The notes beneath the pieces are model-generated. The model was not told the origin of the DNA. It was given only the letters and a program-made list of their open reading frames with translations, and did no database searches. The translations under genes were made by a program, and so were the position numbers. From Lactobacillus sp. ESL0791 (GTDB taxonomy: Bacteria > Bacillota > Bacilli > Lactobacillales > Lactobacillaceae): 64,000 nt of DNA. How positions within the stretch are numbered: the stretch's first letter is position 1; each line of letters begins with the position of its first letter. This document shows positions 21,812 through 29,642 of the stretch, one piece after another. The stretch is from contig NZ_JAQTHU010000001.1 of NCBI RefSeq assembly GCF_029433255.1, positions 434,001 through 498,000 of the forward strand, in the 5' to 3' direction.

Positions 21812-23014
21812 ATGAAAAAGTATAAAAGCATTTATTATCTTATAAGTATCATGTACAATTCCGGCGTCACAATTTGGAGCGGAACTATCTATCTGTTTAT
21901 GCACAAGGTTGGATATTCGTACGGTGAAATAAATGTATATTTAGCATTGTTTTGGATAATAACTTTTGTAGCAGAAATACCATCAGGCTATATTGCAGAC
22001 CATTTTGGCTATTTACATACAATTCAGTTTAGTGCGGTAATTAGAGCAATTGGCTTGCTTGTACTTACTATTCCATTTTCAAATCTTGCTGTACTTATAA
22101 TAAGTGGTATTTTAACAGCTTTAGGTGATTCTTTACAATCTGGGACAATGGCCTCATGGATTGCAAACAAGGTTAGGGCAGAGAATGAAACAGTTGAGCT
22201 AAGTGATATTTATGCAACTTATAACATATTGTCAACGCCAGTAAGTATGGTCGTTGGCTTTATAGGTGCAAACTGGCTAGGAAATATCAATTTAGCTTAT
22301 CCGTTAATTGCTGGCTCTTTGCTTTTACTAATAACAGCGATTACCCTAATTTTTTTGCTCAAGTACGACAGTAATAATCTAGCTAGGGCCAGAGAAGAAT
22401 TAAAAAAATTTAATTTGGTAAAAGACGTTAAGAGTGTAATCAAAAAAGAATCTACTACTTTTAAACTGATTTTACTGTTTTTACCAATAGATTTTATAAC
22501 CTATAGTCCGTTTACTCAATGGCAATTATATTTTCAGCATGGTCATAAAATTAAGACGGGTTTTATTTTAGTAGCAATAGATTTAGTGGGCGTTTTGGGC
22601 TCCTTCGCTTATAAGAGATTTAGTAAAAGAAAAGTTGGCCAGCTTAATATAATTGTGTTAGCTGCTTTTTTGGCAGGAATTGCCATTATATTATCCGTTT
22701 CGCTGACTAACTTTTACTACGTCTCAATTTTGTTTTTCCTGTTACATATTGCATTTTACGATGTAAGACTAGTTGCGCAAGATACTCTTTTGCAAATGAA
22801 TATTAATACAGAAAGAAGCAGGGCAACAATTATTTCAGTTAACAATGCACTGGAAGCTGCGGTTTATGTGGTTATTTTAGCCATAAATGGTTACATTTCC
22901 GATCATTTTAATATAGGAGTTGCATGGGTTATTTTGGCTTTAATTGGCATGGCTATGTTTGCAGCGGCTCTGTTTGTTTATAATAAAAGCGTTAAACATA
23001 GTCGCGATAACTGA
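21812..23014 (+). CDS. MFS transporter
   Basis: A 400-aa polytopic membrane protein with about 12 hydrophobic segments. The major-facilitator signature is seen in the loop after helix 2 (EIPSGYIADHFGYLHTIQFS, about 52-71), which fits the GxxxDRxG-type motif in altered form. A charged central cytoplasmic loop (about 190-225) divides the two halves. This subgroup includes drug and metabolite exporters, but the substrate cannot be told. The RBS is weak (GTGAG). It stands alone between the surface-protein gene and the toxin region. Confidence 0.8.
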   Translation: MKKYKSIYYLISIMYNSGVTIWSGTIYLFMHKVGYSYGEINVYLALFWIITFVAEIPSGYIADHFGYLHTIQFSAVIRAIGLLVLTIPFSNLAVLIISGILTALGDSLQSGTMASWIANKVRAENETVELSDIYATYNILSTPVSMVVGFIGANWLGNINLAYPLIAGSLLLLITAITLIFLLKYDSNNLARAREELKKFNLVKDVKSVIKKESTTFKLILLFLPIDFITYSPFTQWQLYFQHGHKIKTGFILVAIDLVGVLGSFAYKRFSKRKVGQLNIIVLAAFLAGIAIILSVSLTNFYYVSILFFLLHIAFYDVRLVAQDTLLQMNINTERSRATIISVNNALEAAVYVVILAINGYISDHFNIGVAWVILALIGMAMFAAALFVYNKSVKHSRDN

Positions 23015-23160
23015 TTTTTAATATTTCCAATCACACAGTGTTGTTTTTTATAATCAATATATATTTATTTTTATAAGCATATCTATATTGGCTATGCTCA
23101 TACACAGGTCAATAATTTGGAAACGCAGGGACTAAAATTATTTATATACATTTTACACAT

Positions 23161-23204
23161 AAAAAAACACCTTGACTAACTTTTATAAGCTAGTAGGTGT
23201 TTTT
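23161..23204. terminator. Terminator downstream of the MFS gene
   Basis: AAAAACACCTTGACTA pairs with TAGTAGGTGTTTTT (small internal mismatch) around an AT loop. T-runs on both strands suggest bidirectional use. Confidence 0.75.
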
Positions 23205-23272
23205 AGGTAATTATAAACATTCAACAAAAATCTTAAAAGCAGCTGTAATTTTTGGAAAGGAAATGGTACCCA

Positions 23273-23383
23273 ATGGCTTACAAACTCATGGAAAGAACAA
23301 TGATTAATGAGTGTAGCCAAAATACTGGTTTTAATATCAGTGCTGGTACATTTGTTCAAATATTGTTCGAATATATGTATTGA
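23273..23383 (+). CDS. Leader ORF overlapping type I toxin copy 1
   Basis: A 36-codon frame beginning MAYKLMERTMINEC, preceded by AAGGAA. It overlaps the toxin frame below, starting exactly 34 bases before it. The same offset and a similar start (MAQKSNERNLISEC) occur at copy 2, so the overlapping frame is probably conserved for translational control of the toxin. Not recognised as a known family. Confidence 0.45.
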   Translation: MAYKLMERTMINECSQNTGFNISAGTFVQILFEYMY

Positions 23384-23405
23384 TAACCATCATCGAAAAC
23401 GATGA
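23307..23405 (+). CDS. Putative type I holin-like toxin, copy 1 (32 aa)
   Basis: A 32-aa hydrophobic peptide beginning MSVAKILVLISVLVHLF and ending IDNHHRKR. It matches the shape of the Gram-positive holin-like toxin family: MSV start, one membrane helix, short charged tail. The copy 510 bases downstream shares MSV, IL and IDNHH at equivalent positions. GGAAAG lies 11 bases upstream. The middle is less regular than copy 2 (Lys and Cys in the helix), so this may be a decaying copy. A minus-strand TATAAT at 23559-23564 could drive a convergent antisense RNA. Confidence 0.5.
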   Translation: MSVAKILVLISVLVHLFKYCSNICIDNHHRKR

Positions 23406-23558
23406 TATATAAGAAATTGTCTCACTTTCTCATAATTTTGACGAATTATAAGATAGCTTAATGCTTAAATAAAAATGACTTAACTACTGTCATTAAAGAT
23501 AAAAGTTGATGTTTAAAGAGAAGCCAATACTGTAGGCTGTCCTTGTCATTACTCGTTT

Positions 23559-23564
23559 ATTATA
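23559..23564 (-). promoter_or_regulatory. Candidate minus-strand -10 box for antisense RNA against toxin copy 1
   Basis: TATAAT on the minus strand, pointing towards the toxin gene. A good -35 was not found (ATAGCT at 17 bases), so support is partial. Type I modules of this family are normally silenced by such a convergent RNA. Confidence 0.3.
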
Positions 23565-23782
23565 GCACAATTTAAACTTTAAGCTATACGATTTCTGTTA
23601 GAAGAAACTGCTTTGCTCTACATTGGACTGGTCCATAAAGTAGCTTTTTGGCATAAATTTACTTAAATTTTTAGATTTTAATTTATGTATAAATATATTG
23701 GTTAGTTTGCTATAATTAATCATAAACACAGCTAAAAGTTTTAAGGGTAGTGGTCATTTTTCTAGAAAAGGAGGATGCGCCT

Positions 23783-23968
23783 ATGGCACAAAAATCTAAT
23801 GAAAGGAATTTGATCAGTGAGTGTTACCGATATATTGGCAACTTTGTTTGCCTTCGGTTCATTTCTGTTGATGTTGTTGACCTATATCGACAATCATCAC
23901 GGAAAATGATAATACTAAAAACTACCTTATCAATAACTTTGGCAGGTTATAAGGTAGTTTTTAAGTAA
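23783..23968 (+). CDS. Leader ORF overlapping type I toxin copy 2
   Basis: The frame starts at ATG 23783 after a strong AGGAGG site and reads MAQKSNERNLISEC. Its upstream extension to GTG 23750 is unlikely to be used. It overlaps the 30-aa toxin completely in another frame. As at copy 1, its start lies 34 bases before the toxin start. Beyond the shared first 14 residues there is no similarity, so only the beginning is probably meaningful, perhaps to hold the toxin start in a translated or occluded state. Confidence 0.4.
   Translation: MAQKSNERNLISECYRYIGNFVCLRFISVDVVDLYRQSSRKMIILKTTLSITLAGYKVVFK
23817..23909 (+). CDS. Putative type I holin-like toxin, copy 2 (30 aa)
   Basis: A 30-aa peptide, MSVTDILATLFAFGSFLLML then LTYIDNHHGK. 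This closely follows the holin-like toxin pattern of lactobacilli: MSVTD start, one hydrophobic helix with AFGSF, short polar tail. GTG 23817 is preceded by AAAGGA with a 9-base spacing. It is expected to insert in the membrane and damage the producing cell when not silenced by antisense RNA. Terminators at 23917-23962 and 24017-24045 follow. This entry was found by reading the short frame, not from any long ORF. Confidence 0.7.
   Translation: MSVTDILATLFAFGSFLLMLLTYIDNHHGK
23917..23962. terminator. Shared terminator of the toxin copy 2 locus
   Basis: AAAAACTACCTTAT pairs with ATAAGGTAGTTTTT around an 18-base loop. It is symmetrical, so it can end both the toxin mRNA and a convergent antitoxin RNA, as in Fst/par-type modules. 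A degenerate equivalent lies after copy 1 near 23420-23465. Confidence 0.8.
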
Positions 23969-24016
23969 ATCTTATAATTGGCCACCGCTCTTTAAGCGGA
24001 AGCTGTAGTTCAAGAT

Positions 24017-24063
24017 GTCCCCTTTTGTATTGGGGCTTCTTTTTTGTCTACACATGTATTGTA
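24017..24063. terminator. Second terminator and minus-strand promoter flanking toxin copy 2
   Basis: CCCC (24019-24022) and GGGG (24032-24035) form a short hairpin followed by T-run 24038-24045 on the plus strand. Just beyond, the minus strand has TACAAT (24058-24063), a possible -10 for an antisense RNA running back over the toxin 3' region. Confidence 0.45.
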
Positions 24064-24250
24064 ACATGATTTGACAATAATTGAGTAGATTTTTAATCAC
24101 TTTGATCCATTTTCAATGAAGAAATATTTTCAAAGGATAGCTCTCAAAAGAATTAACGAGCACTGAAAAAGCCACATTAAAATTATTTTTACCAAACATT
24201 TGGGACAGTTCATGCAATTGTCCCTTTTCTTATACGAGAAATTTTATACT

Positions 24251-24337
24251 GGTTTTGAACGAATTTGAATTATTTTGAACTGTTTTGAACGAAAATGAAC
24301 GAATTTGATTGCTTTTAACATCGTAAGCGAATACAAT
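24251..24337 (+). promoter_or_regulatory. fruRKA promoter with six 10-bp operator repeats
   Basis: Between 24251 and 24310 six consecutive 10-base blocks follow the pattern NNTTTTGAAC (GGTTTTGAAC, GAATTTGAAT, TATTTTGAAC, TGTTTTGAAC, GAAAATGAAC, GAATTTGATT). They end at the -35 TTGCTT (24309-24314), which is 17 bases from -10 TACAAT (24332-24337). DeoR-family FruR regulators bind direct repeats of helical-turn spacing, so this is very likely the FruR operator. Confidence 0.75.
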
Positions 24338-24355
24338 AATAAGTGAGGACAAAAA

Positions 24356-25129
24356 ATGATAACAAAAGAACGTCAAAGGCTAATTGAAAATTATGTGAAT
24401 AAGCATTCGTTTTGCCAGGTTTCTAAGTTGTGTGATCTGACCGCAACATCGATATCAACGATTAGGCGGGATTTAATCCAGATGGAACGGCAAGGAATGA
24501 TTAAACGTGTTCGTGGCGGTGTCCAGTCGGTTAGAGATTTTTCTGGTGATATTTCCCAGCGTGTGCGCTTCAATTTAAATCATCGGGATAAAATTCGGAT
24601 TGCCCGCTCTGCAGCAGAGAATTATGTTCATGAAAATGACACGATTTTTCTCGATGCGGGTACGACTACTTTTGAAATGGTGCCGTTTATTGCCCGCATT
24701 CCGGGTGTAACATTGGTGACCAATGATCCGGAAACGGCCTTAGCTAGTTTAGAGAAAGACATCAATACGCTGCTAATCGGGGGCAAAATAAAGGAAGATA
24801 CCCATGCTGCGGTAGGGCAATTTGCACAAGCGCAAATTAAGACACTGAATTTTACAGCTAGTTTTCTTGGTGCAAACGGCGTTGATTCTGTCAGCAAACT
24901 GACAACACCCGATGTAGAAGAAGCGGCGGTCAAAAAATTGGTTCTTACCCGCTCCGATCAAGCTTATGTGCTGGTCGATTCATCTAAAATTGGCAGGCAT
25001 ACCTTTGCAACTTTTGCTGATTTTTCTGAGGTGGTTATAATTACCAATCTGCTTAGTAAGCAGCAGAAACAGGCATTGCCTGAAGAAATAAATTTACACC
25101 AAGTAATAAATATTGAGGAGAAAAAATAA
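24356..25129 (+). CDS. fruR: DeoR family regulator of the fructose operon
   Basis: A 257-aa DeoR-type regulator: N-terminal helix-turn-helix with the family pattern TATSISTIRRDLIQMERQGM (about 29-48) and KRVRGG, then a sugar-phosphate sensing domain with DAGTTTFEM and NDPETALA. It is expected to respond to fructose-1-phosphate and control fruRKA through the repeats upstream. RBS GTGAGGA precedes the ATG. The stop codon directly abuts the fruK start, so translation is probably coupled. Confidence 0.93.
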   Translation: MITKERQRLIENYVNKHSFCQVSKLCDLTATSISTIRRDLIQMERQGMIKRVRGGVQSVRDFSGDISQRVRFNLNHRDKIRIARSAAENYVHENDTIFLDAGTTTFEMVPFIARIPGVTLVTNDPETALASLEKDINTLLIGGKIKEDTHAAVGQFAQAQIKTLNFTASFLGANGVDSVSKLTTPDVEEAAVKKLVLTRSDQAYVLVDSSKIGRHTFATFADFSEVVIITNLLSKQQKQALPEEINLHQVINIEEKK

Positions 25130-26044
25130 ATGATTTATACAGTTACCGTTAATCCAGCACTTGACTATGTTTTGCAGTTGAAAAAAATTACGCGTGGTCA
25201 GGTCAACCGGACGGATAATTGTTCATTTTTGGCTGGCGGCAAGGGAATAAATGTTTCCCAAATTCTTAACCAGTTGGACGTTGACAACACCGCGTGGGGC
25301 TTTGTCGGAGGTTTTACCGGTAAAGAATTGGTGCGCCAGCTGAACCAGCGCCAGATCAGCAATGACTTTGTTGCGATTTCCGATAGTACGCGGGTTAATG
25401 TGAAAATTCACGCGGAAAAAGAAACGGAAATTAATGCAGCTGGGCCCCAAATCACAAACCAGGAAGTTGCTGCTTTTAAGGACCGGCTTCATGATTTGAA
25501 GAAGGGTGACATTGTTGTGATGAGCGGCTCGCTGACACCGGGGCTGCCGATCGATTTTTATAAGCAGCTGTTGCCAACGGTCAAGGCAGCCGGTGCGGAA
25601 TTTGTGGTTGATACAACGGGCCAGGCTTTGATGGACACCTTGTCTTACGGACCGCTTGTGATCAAGCCCAACCACCACGAGCTTGCCGACTTATTCAATG
25701 TGTCGTTTGATTCTGCTAATGTCATGCTGGAATATGCACAAAAATTGCTGAGCAAGGGTGCACAGAATGTCATGGTTTCGATGGCCGGTGCCGGTGGCTA
25801 TCTGCTAACGCCGCAGCACGTTTATTATGCTAAAGGTGCAATTGGCACGGCGGTTAATTCGGTCGGTGCCGGTGATTCCATGATTGCCGGTTTTGTTGGT
25901 ACTTATTTTAAGACGGGTGATCCGGCGGAAAGTTTTAGAGTCGGGATGGCTTGCGGCGGCGCGACCGCTTTTACCAAAGATATTGCGGTTAAGAGCCAGA
26001 TTGATACGGTCTTACCGCAAATCAAGGTCGAACAAATTTCGTAA
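25130..26044 (+). CDS. fruK: 1-phosphofructokinase
   Basis: A 304-aa PfkB/ribokinase-family kinase that phosphorylates fructose-1-phosphate from the PTS to fructose-1,6-bisphosphate. It starts with YTVTVNPALDYVL, the usual beginning of FruK and LacC, has the substrate motif LAGGKGINVSQ (about 31-41) and near the C-terminus the catalytic GAGDSMIAGF with the base Asp. The ATG immediately follows the fruR stop. LacC (tagatose-6-phosphate kinase) is similar, but the fruR-fruA context decides for FruK. Confidence 0.94.
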   Translation: MIYTVTVNPALDYVLQLKKITRGQVNRTDNCSFLAGGKGINVSQILNQLDVDNTAWGFVGGFTGKELVRQLNQRQISNDFVAISDSTRVNVKIHAEKETEINAAGPQITNQEVAAFKDRLHDLKKGDIVVMSGSLTPGLPIDFYKQLLPTVKAAGAEFVVDTTGQALMDTLSYGPLVIKPNHHELADLFNVSFDSANVMLEYAQKLLSKGAQNVMVSMAGAGGYLLTPQHVYYAKGAIGTAVNSVGAGDSMIAGFVGTYFKTGDPAESFRVGMACGGATAFTKDIAVKSQIDTVLPQIKVEQIS

Positions 26045-26065
26045 TTTGAGGATAGAAAGGATAAT

Positions 26066-28021
26066 ATGATGAAAATCAAAGATATTTTGGCACCTGAATC
26101 CATGATCATGGATCTCAAGGCGACCAATAAGGAAGATGCCATCAAGGAGATGGCTGACCTGGAAGTCAAGACGGGCATTGTAAACAATGAAGATGAATTC
26201 ATTAAGTCAATTTGGGCCCGGGAAAAGGAGTCAACCACTGGAATTGGCGATGGGATTGCAATGCCGCATGCACGCAATAAGTCGATTAATAAGGCGCGGG
26301 TCTTGTTTGCCAAAAGTGCCAAGGGCATTGACTATGATTCCTTGGACAAGCAACCCGTTTACCTCTTCTTTATGATTACGGCTCCTGAAGGTGCCGATAA
26401 CACGCACCTTGAGGCGTTGGCAAAATTATCGGGTCTGTTGATTGATCCAGACTTAGTTGCTGCATTAAAGAAGGCGCAGACACCGCAAGAGGTGCTGGAT
26501 CTGTTTGAGCAGGCGGAAGCCGCTAAAGATGCTAAAGATCAGGCTGCTGCCGCCAAGAAAGAAGCCGAAAAAGGCACAGTCAGCGACAAGCCGCTGATTG
26601 TCGGGGTTACTGCTTGCATTAACGGAATTGCCCACACCTACATGGCTCAGGAAGCCTTAATCAAGGCTGGTGAAAAGCGCGGGGTTGATGTCAGAATTGA
26701 AACCAATGGTTCCGAAGGGGTCAAGGATAAATTGACACCCGATGAGATTCGCCGTGCCAAGGGTGTAATCATCGCTTCCGACAAGAAAGTTGATATGCCA
26801 AGATTTGATGGCAAGCCGCTGACCAATCATCCAGTCGTTGACGGGATCAACAAGCCGGATGAGTTGGTTGATGCAATTTTATCGGGCAAGGCCAGTGTTT
26901 ATCATTCAGATTCCGCGGCTACTTCTGCAAACGAAGACAAGACGGGCGTTTGGAATTCTATTTACAAGAACTTGATGAACGGTGTTTCCCACATGCTGCC
27001 GTTTGTTATCGGCGGCGGAATTTTGATGGCAATTTCCTTTATTGTGGAAAACTATGCTGGTGGTCCCAAGTCACCTGCCTTTATTTTTCTGAATAATGCG
27101 GGCAACATGGCTTTTGCCTTCATGGTGCCGATCTTGTCGGGTTACATTGCCGAATCGATCGGTGATTTGCCAGCTCTGATGCCTGGTTTTGTCGGCGGTT
27201 TTATGGCCACCGTTTATAGTGGCTCGTACGGCGGTGCCTACGTTGCCAATGTGATAACGAATGCCAAGTCGCCTGCCGGGTTCCTTGGCGGTCTTGCTTC
27301 CGGATTTATTGCCGGCTACTTGGTTGTTGGATTGAAAAAGTTGTGTGCAAAGATGCCGAAATCCCTTGAAGGAATGAAGCCGATGCTGATTTATCCGATT
27401 CTGAGCTTGCTGCTGATTGCCGCAATTATGTATTACATTGTTAATCCGATATTCAGTGCAATTAACTTTGCAATCACCAATTTCCTGAACCAAATGGGCA
27501 CAGGTAACTTAGTGGTTTTGACAACAATTTTAGCCGGGATGATGTCAATTGACATGGGCGGACCTTTCAACAAGGCTGCTTATGTCTTTGCTTCCGGTGC
27601 TTTTGCCAATGACCCGCACTCAGCCGTTGCAGCTGTGATGATGGCTGCTGTCATGGTCGGCGGCATGGTACCGCCGTTTGCGACTGCAATTGGGACGGCT
27701 TTCTTCAAGAACAAGTACACCGAGGATGAGCGGCGCGCCGGAATCACCAACTGGATTCTGGGCTTCTCCTTCATCACCGAAGGGGCAATTCCGTTTGCTG
27801 CAGCTGATGCCGGGCACGTGATTCCGTCATGTATCATCGGTTCCGCTGTCGGCGGAGCGCTTGTCGGGCTTTGGCGTGTCGGTGTTCCGGCACCGCACGG
27901 CGGTCTGTGGGTATCCCCACTTGCCAACCACATTTTGCTATACTTCTTAGCGACGATTATCGGCTCGGTTGTCGCCGGAGTAATTTTGGGACTTTGGAAA
28001 AAGCCACTGGATGAAAAATAA
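26066..28021 (+). CDS. fruA: Fructose PTS enzyme IIABC
   Basis: A 651-aa fused transporter in the order IIA-IIB-IIC. The IIA domain (about 1-150) has phospho-His68 in AMPHAR. An Ala/Lys/Glu-rich linker (about 150-173) leads to IIB with phospho-Cys184 in VTACINGIAHTYMA. The C-terminal IIC (about 300-650) has the hydrophobic segments and motifs such as SIDMGGPFNKAAYVF and TEGAIPFAAAD. It imports fructose as fructose-1-phosphate. It is the last gene of fruRKA. Its last codons and terminator are repeated about 790 bases downstream. Confidence 0.96.
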   Translation: MMKIKDILAPESMIMDLKATNKEDAIKEMADLEVKTGIVNNEDEFIKSIWAREKESTTGIGDGIAMPHARNKSINKARVLFAKSAKGIDYDSLDKQPVYLFFMITAPEGADNTHLEALAKLSGLLIDPDLVAALKKAQTPQEVLDLFEQAEAAKDAKDQAAAAKKEAEKGTVSDKPLIVGVTACINGIAHTYMAQEALIKAGEKRGVDVRIETNGSEGVKDKLTPDEIRRAKGVIIASDKKVDMPRFDGKPLTNHPVVDGINKPDELVDAILSGKASVYHSDSAATSANEDKTGVWNSIYKNLMNGVSHMLPFVIGGGILMAISFIVENYAGGPKSPAFIFLNNAGNMAFAFMVPILSGYIAESIGDLPALMPGFVGGFMATVYSGSYGGAYVANVITNAKSPAGFLGGLASGFIAGYLVVGLKKLCAKMPKSLEGMKPMLIYPILSLLLIAAIMYYIVNPIFSAINFAITNFLNQMGTGNLVVLTTILAGMMSIDMGGPFNKAAYVFASGAFANDPHSAVAAVMMAAVMVGGMVPPFATAIGTAFFKNKYTEDERRAGITNWILGFSFITEGAIPFAAADAGHVIPSCIIGSAVGGALVGLWRVGVPAPHGGLWVSPLANHILLYFLATIIGSVVAGVILGLWKKPLDEK

Positions 28022-28082
28022 TAATTTGAAATTGAAAAAATAGTGCATCTCTGTTCGAGGGAATAGGGATACACTATTTTTA
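28009..28082 (+). terminator. fruA end and terminator; left copy of a 74-bp direct repeat
   Basis: It contains the last fruA codons (GGATGAAAAATAATAA) and a hairpin AAAATAGTG/CACTATTTT that ends fruRKA. About 89% identical to 28798-28871. Confidence 0.85.
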
Positions 28083-28166
28083 GTCTATATTTACTGCAAT
28101 TAAGCAGTTTATTTAGTTGAATTGGTGATTATTATTGTATAATGTGTAAACAAAGGGGGCTTAATT

Positions 28167-28481
28167 ATGGCAATTGCGTTAACACAGAGTGATTTTCAAG
28201 ATCACATGAAAAATTATTTGGATGAAGTTGAGGATTATGATGAAACATTGTATGTCACCCGCTCTAAAGATAGATCAGCGGTTGCAGTAATTTCCCAAGA
28301 AAAGTTGAAATGGTTAGAACGTGCGGCTAAGGCACCAATTGGTTCACTGGATCAAGCAGTTGCCAGAGATAAGTTGATTGAATTAGGCGTATTGCCCGAT
28401 GATAGTCAAAATGTATATGCTGATAATGAACAGGAATTTTGGGATCAATTTAAAAATAGTGTGAGGACAAGTATTAATTAA
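28167..28481 (+). CDS. Phd/YefM-family antitoxin-like protein
   Basis: A 104-aa protein whose first ~60 residues fit the Phd/YefM fold: ALTQSDFQDHMKNYLDEVED, then LYVTRSKDRSAVAVIS and KLKWLERA. Antitoxins of this type bind DNA through the N-terminus and a partner toxin through the C-terminus, here the tail EFWDQFKNSVRT. The usual RelE/YoeB or Doc toxin gene is absent; an RHH protein gene follows instead after 10 bases. RBS AAAGGGGGC precedes the ATG. Part of a cassette between duplicated fruA ends. Confidence 0.75.
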   Translation: MAIALTQSDFQDHMKNYLDEVEDYDETLYVTRSKDRSAVAVISQEKLKWLERAAKAPIGSLDQAVARDKLIELGVLPDDSQNVYADNEQEFWDQFKNSVRTSIN

Positions 28482-28491
28482 GAGAAGAATT

Positions 28492-28770
28492 ATGCGTGAC
28501 ACTACGACTAAAAATGTGATTGTTTCAACCAGAATTACAAAAGAGATTGCTAAAAAGGCTAAGAAAAATCTGGCTGCTAAAGGAATAACTAGATCTGAAT
28601 ATATTCGTCTGGCTTTAGTTAAAGCCGCTAATAATGAAGTGCAGCTAATTAATTTTCTGGGTACACCAGAGGCTTTGCAGGCTAAGAAGGAAGTTGAAAC
28701 TGGTCAAGTCACAACTGTTGATTCGCTAAAAGATTTCAATAAATGGGCGGATGGTTTAGGTGAAGATTGA
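28492..28770 (+). CDS. RelB/DinJ-type ribbon-helix-helix antitoxin-like protein
   Basis: A 92-aa protein with an N-terminal ribbon-helix-helix: VIVSTRITKEIAKKAKKNLA and KGITRSEYIRLALVKAANN. This is typical of RelB/DinJ antitoxins. The C-terminal part (about 55-92) has the acidic-amphipathic look of a toxin-binding tail. No toxin ORF follows; the next feature is the duplicated fruA terminator. It starts 10 bases after the Phd-like gene with RBS AGAAG, so the two are cotranscribed. Confidence 0.75.
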   Translation: MRDTTTKNVIVSTRITKEIAKKAKKNLAAKGITRSEYIRLALVKAANNEVQLINFLGTPEALQAKKEVETGQVTTVDSLKDFNKWADGLGED

Positions 28771-28797
28771 ATTTTCTAAAACTTTGTAGCTGCCTGT

Positions 28798-28871
28798 GGA
28801 TGAAAAATAATAAGTAGAAATTAAAAAAATAGTGCATCTCTGTTCAAGTGAATGGGAATGCACTATTTTTA
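28798..28871 (+). repeat. Right copy of the 74-bp repeat: duplicated fruA end and terminator
   Basis: The same GGATGAAAAATAATAA plus hairpin as at 28009-28082, eight mismatches by eye. Weaker similarity reaches back to about 28769 and matches earlier fruA codons, so it is a fruA 3' remnant. Between the two copies lie the two antitoxin genes. The hairpin still works as a terminator for them. Confidence 0.8.
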
Positions 28872-28876
28872 ACAAT

Positions 28877-28938
28877 TATATAAAGGTATTATCAAGTATT
28901 TTGCTTGTATATAAAGGTATTATCAAGTATTTTGCTTG
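28877..28938 (+). repeat. Perfect tandem duplication, 2 x 31 bp
   Basis: The unit beginning TATATAAAGGTATTATCAAG occurs at 28877-28907 and 28908-28938 without mismatch. It lies just beyond the duplicated fruA terminator. No gene covers it. Confidence 0.9.
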
Positions 28939-29267
28939 TCATTAATTGTACTGACAATTGCGTGATGCATTGGAAAAGTAAATAAGGATAAAGCTAATTG
29001 CAATACACTAGCAATTATCATTAATTTAATTGAGTATTATAGTGACCACAATCAGAAGCATCTTGATATCTGCAAATTAGTGGTAGAAAATGTTGCTGTA
29101 GCAGGAATGAAGGAACACAGTTAAGAACTAGCAAAATTATTACAAGAGAATAGCTAAATGTAAAATTGGCGTGGCTATAGAGAAAGTAGCAAATACGTCA
29201 TTTTTTACTTGATAAAGTATTACACTGATATTATGATTGTAGAAATTAAGAATAGAGGTTAAGGATA
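28939..29267. other. Intergenic DNA with an unstarted open stretch
   Basis: A frame open from 28966 to the stop at 29122-29124 reads through residues such as LAIIINLIEYYSDHNQKHLD and ends KEHS. It has no start codon with RBS and looks like the end of a lost gene. A promoter-like TTGATAAAG region precedes the next ORF. Nothing else was recognised. Confidence 0.4.
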
Positions 29268-29543
29268 ATGAAAAATTTAGTTATAAACTATCATATAACT
29301 GCTACCTTTTCACTGATTGCATTAGTTACCAGCCTGAATCTAATGTTTAGTTCTTCGATTAAGACAAGATTTATAGGCCTTTTCTTTTTTGCTTTTGTAT
29401 CAATAGTTTCTTTTCTACATGAATATTTATTCAATCACACTACAGTGAAAATTTCTCGAAATAAATCAAAAGCAATAGTAGCTCTAATAAATACAGTAAT
29501 AGGTGGAATATTATATTTAATTATTTGCTTTTATATGGTTTGA
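29268..29543 (+). CDS. Small membrane protein of unknown function
   Basis: A 91-aa protein with about three hydrophobic segments (roughly 10-30, 35-53, 68-90) and a short basic loop (KISRNKSKA). AAGGA lies 4-6 bases before the ATG. I do not recognise the family. Bacteriocin immunity proteins have this size and shape, and the stretch after it contains short Gly-rich and hydrophobic frames, but that reading is speculative. Low GC and the accessory surroundings suggest acquired DNA. Confidence 0.55.
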   Translation: MKNLVINYHITATFSLIALVTSLNLMFSSSIKTRFIGLFFFAFVSIVSFLHEYLFNHTTVKISRNKSKAIVALINTVIGGILYLIICFYMV

Positions 29544-29642
29544 AGTTGGCTAGGCTGGATTCGCAATAGGTGCAGGATATACACTAACCTTAACAGGACT
29601 TAATCATCTGTGTGGCTAATTATTTGAAACTTGTATGATAAA

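Larger units (their letters stand above)
23015..24250. other. Toxin-module intergenic region
   Basis: About 1.2 kb without a long gene. Apart from the MFS terminator it holds two diverged copies (about 23255-23560 and 23765-24065) of the same module: leader ORF, small toxin, hairpin and a GAAGC-containing distal segment. Copy 2 is better preserved. The rest is AT-rich DNA in which I see nothing else. Confidence 0.6.

Noticed and set aside
23750..23782. Upstream GTG-started extension of the leader ORF at toxin copy 2
   Set aside because: The strong AGGAGG site lies just before ATG 23783, and only the part after it is conserved in copy 1.
27071..28074. 140- and 164-codon minus-strand frames within fruA
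   Set aside because: Shadows of fruA codon bias; no start signals and no recognisable protein.
28877..28938. 31-bp tandem repeat considered as CRISPR or iteron origin
   Set aside because: Copies are directly adjacent without spacers, only two exist, and no replication gene is near.
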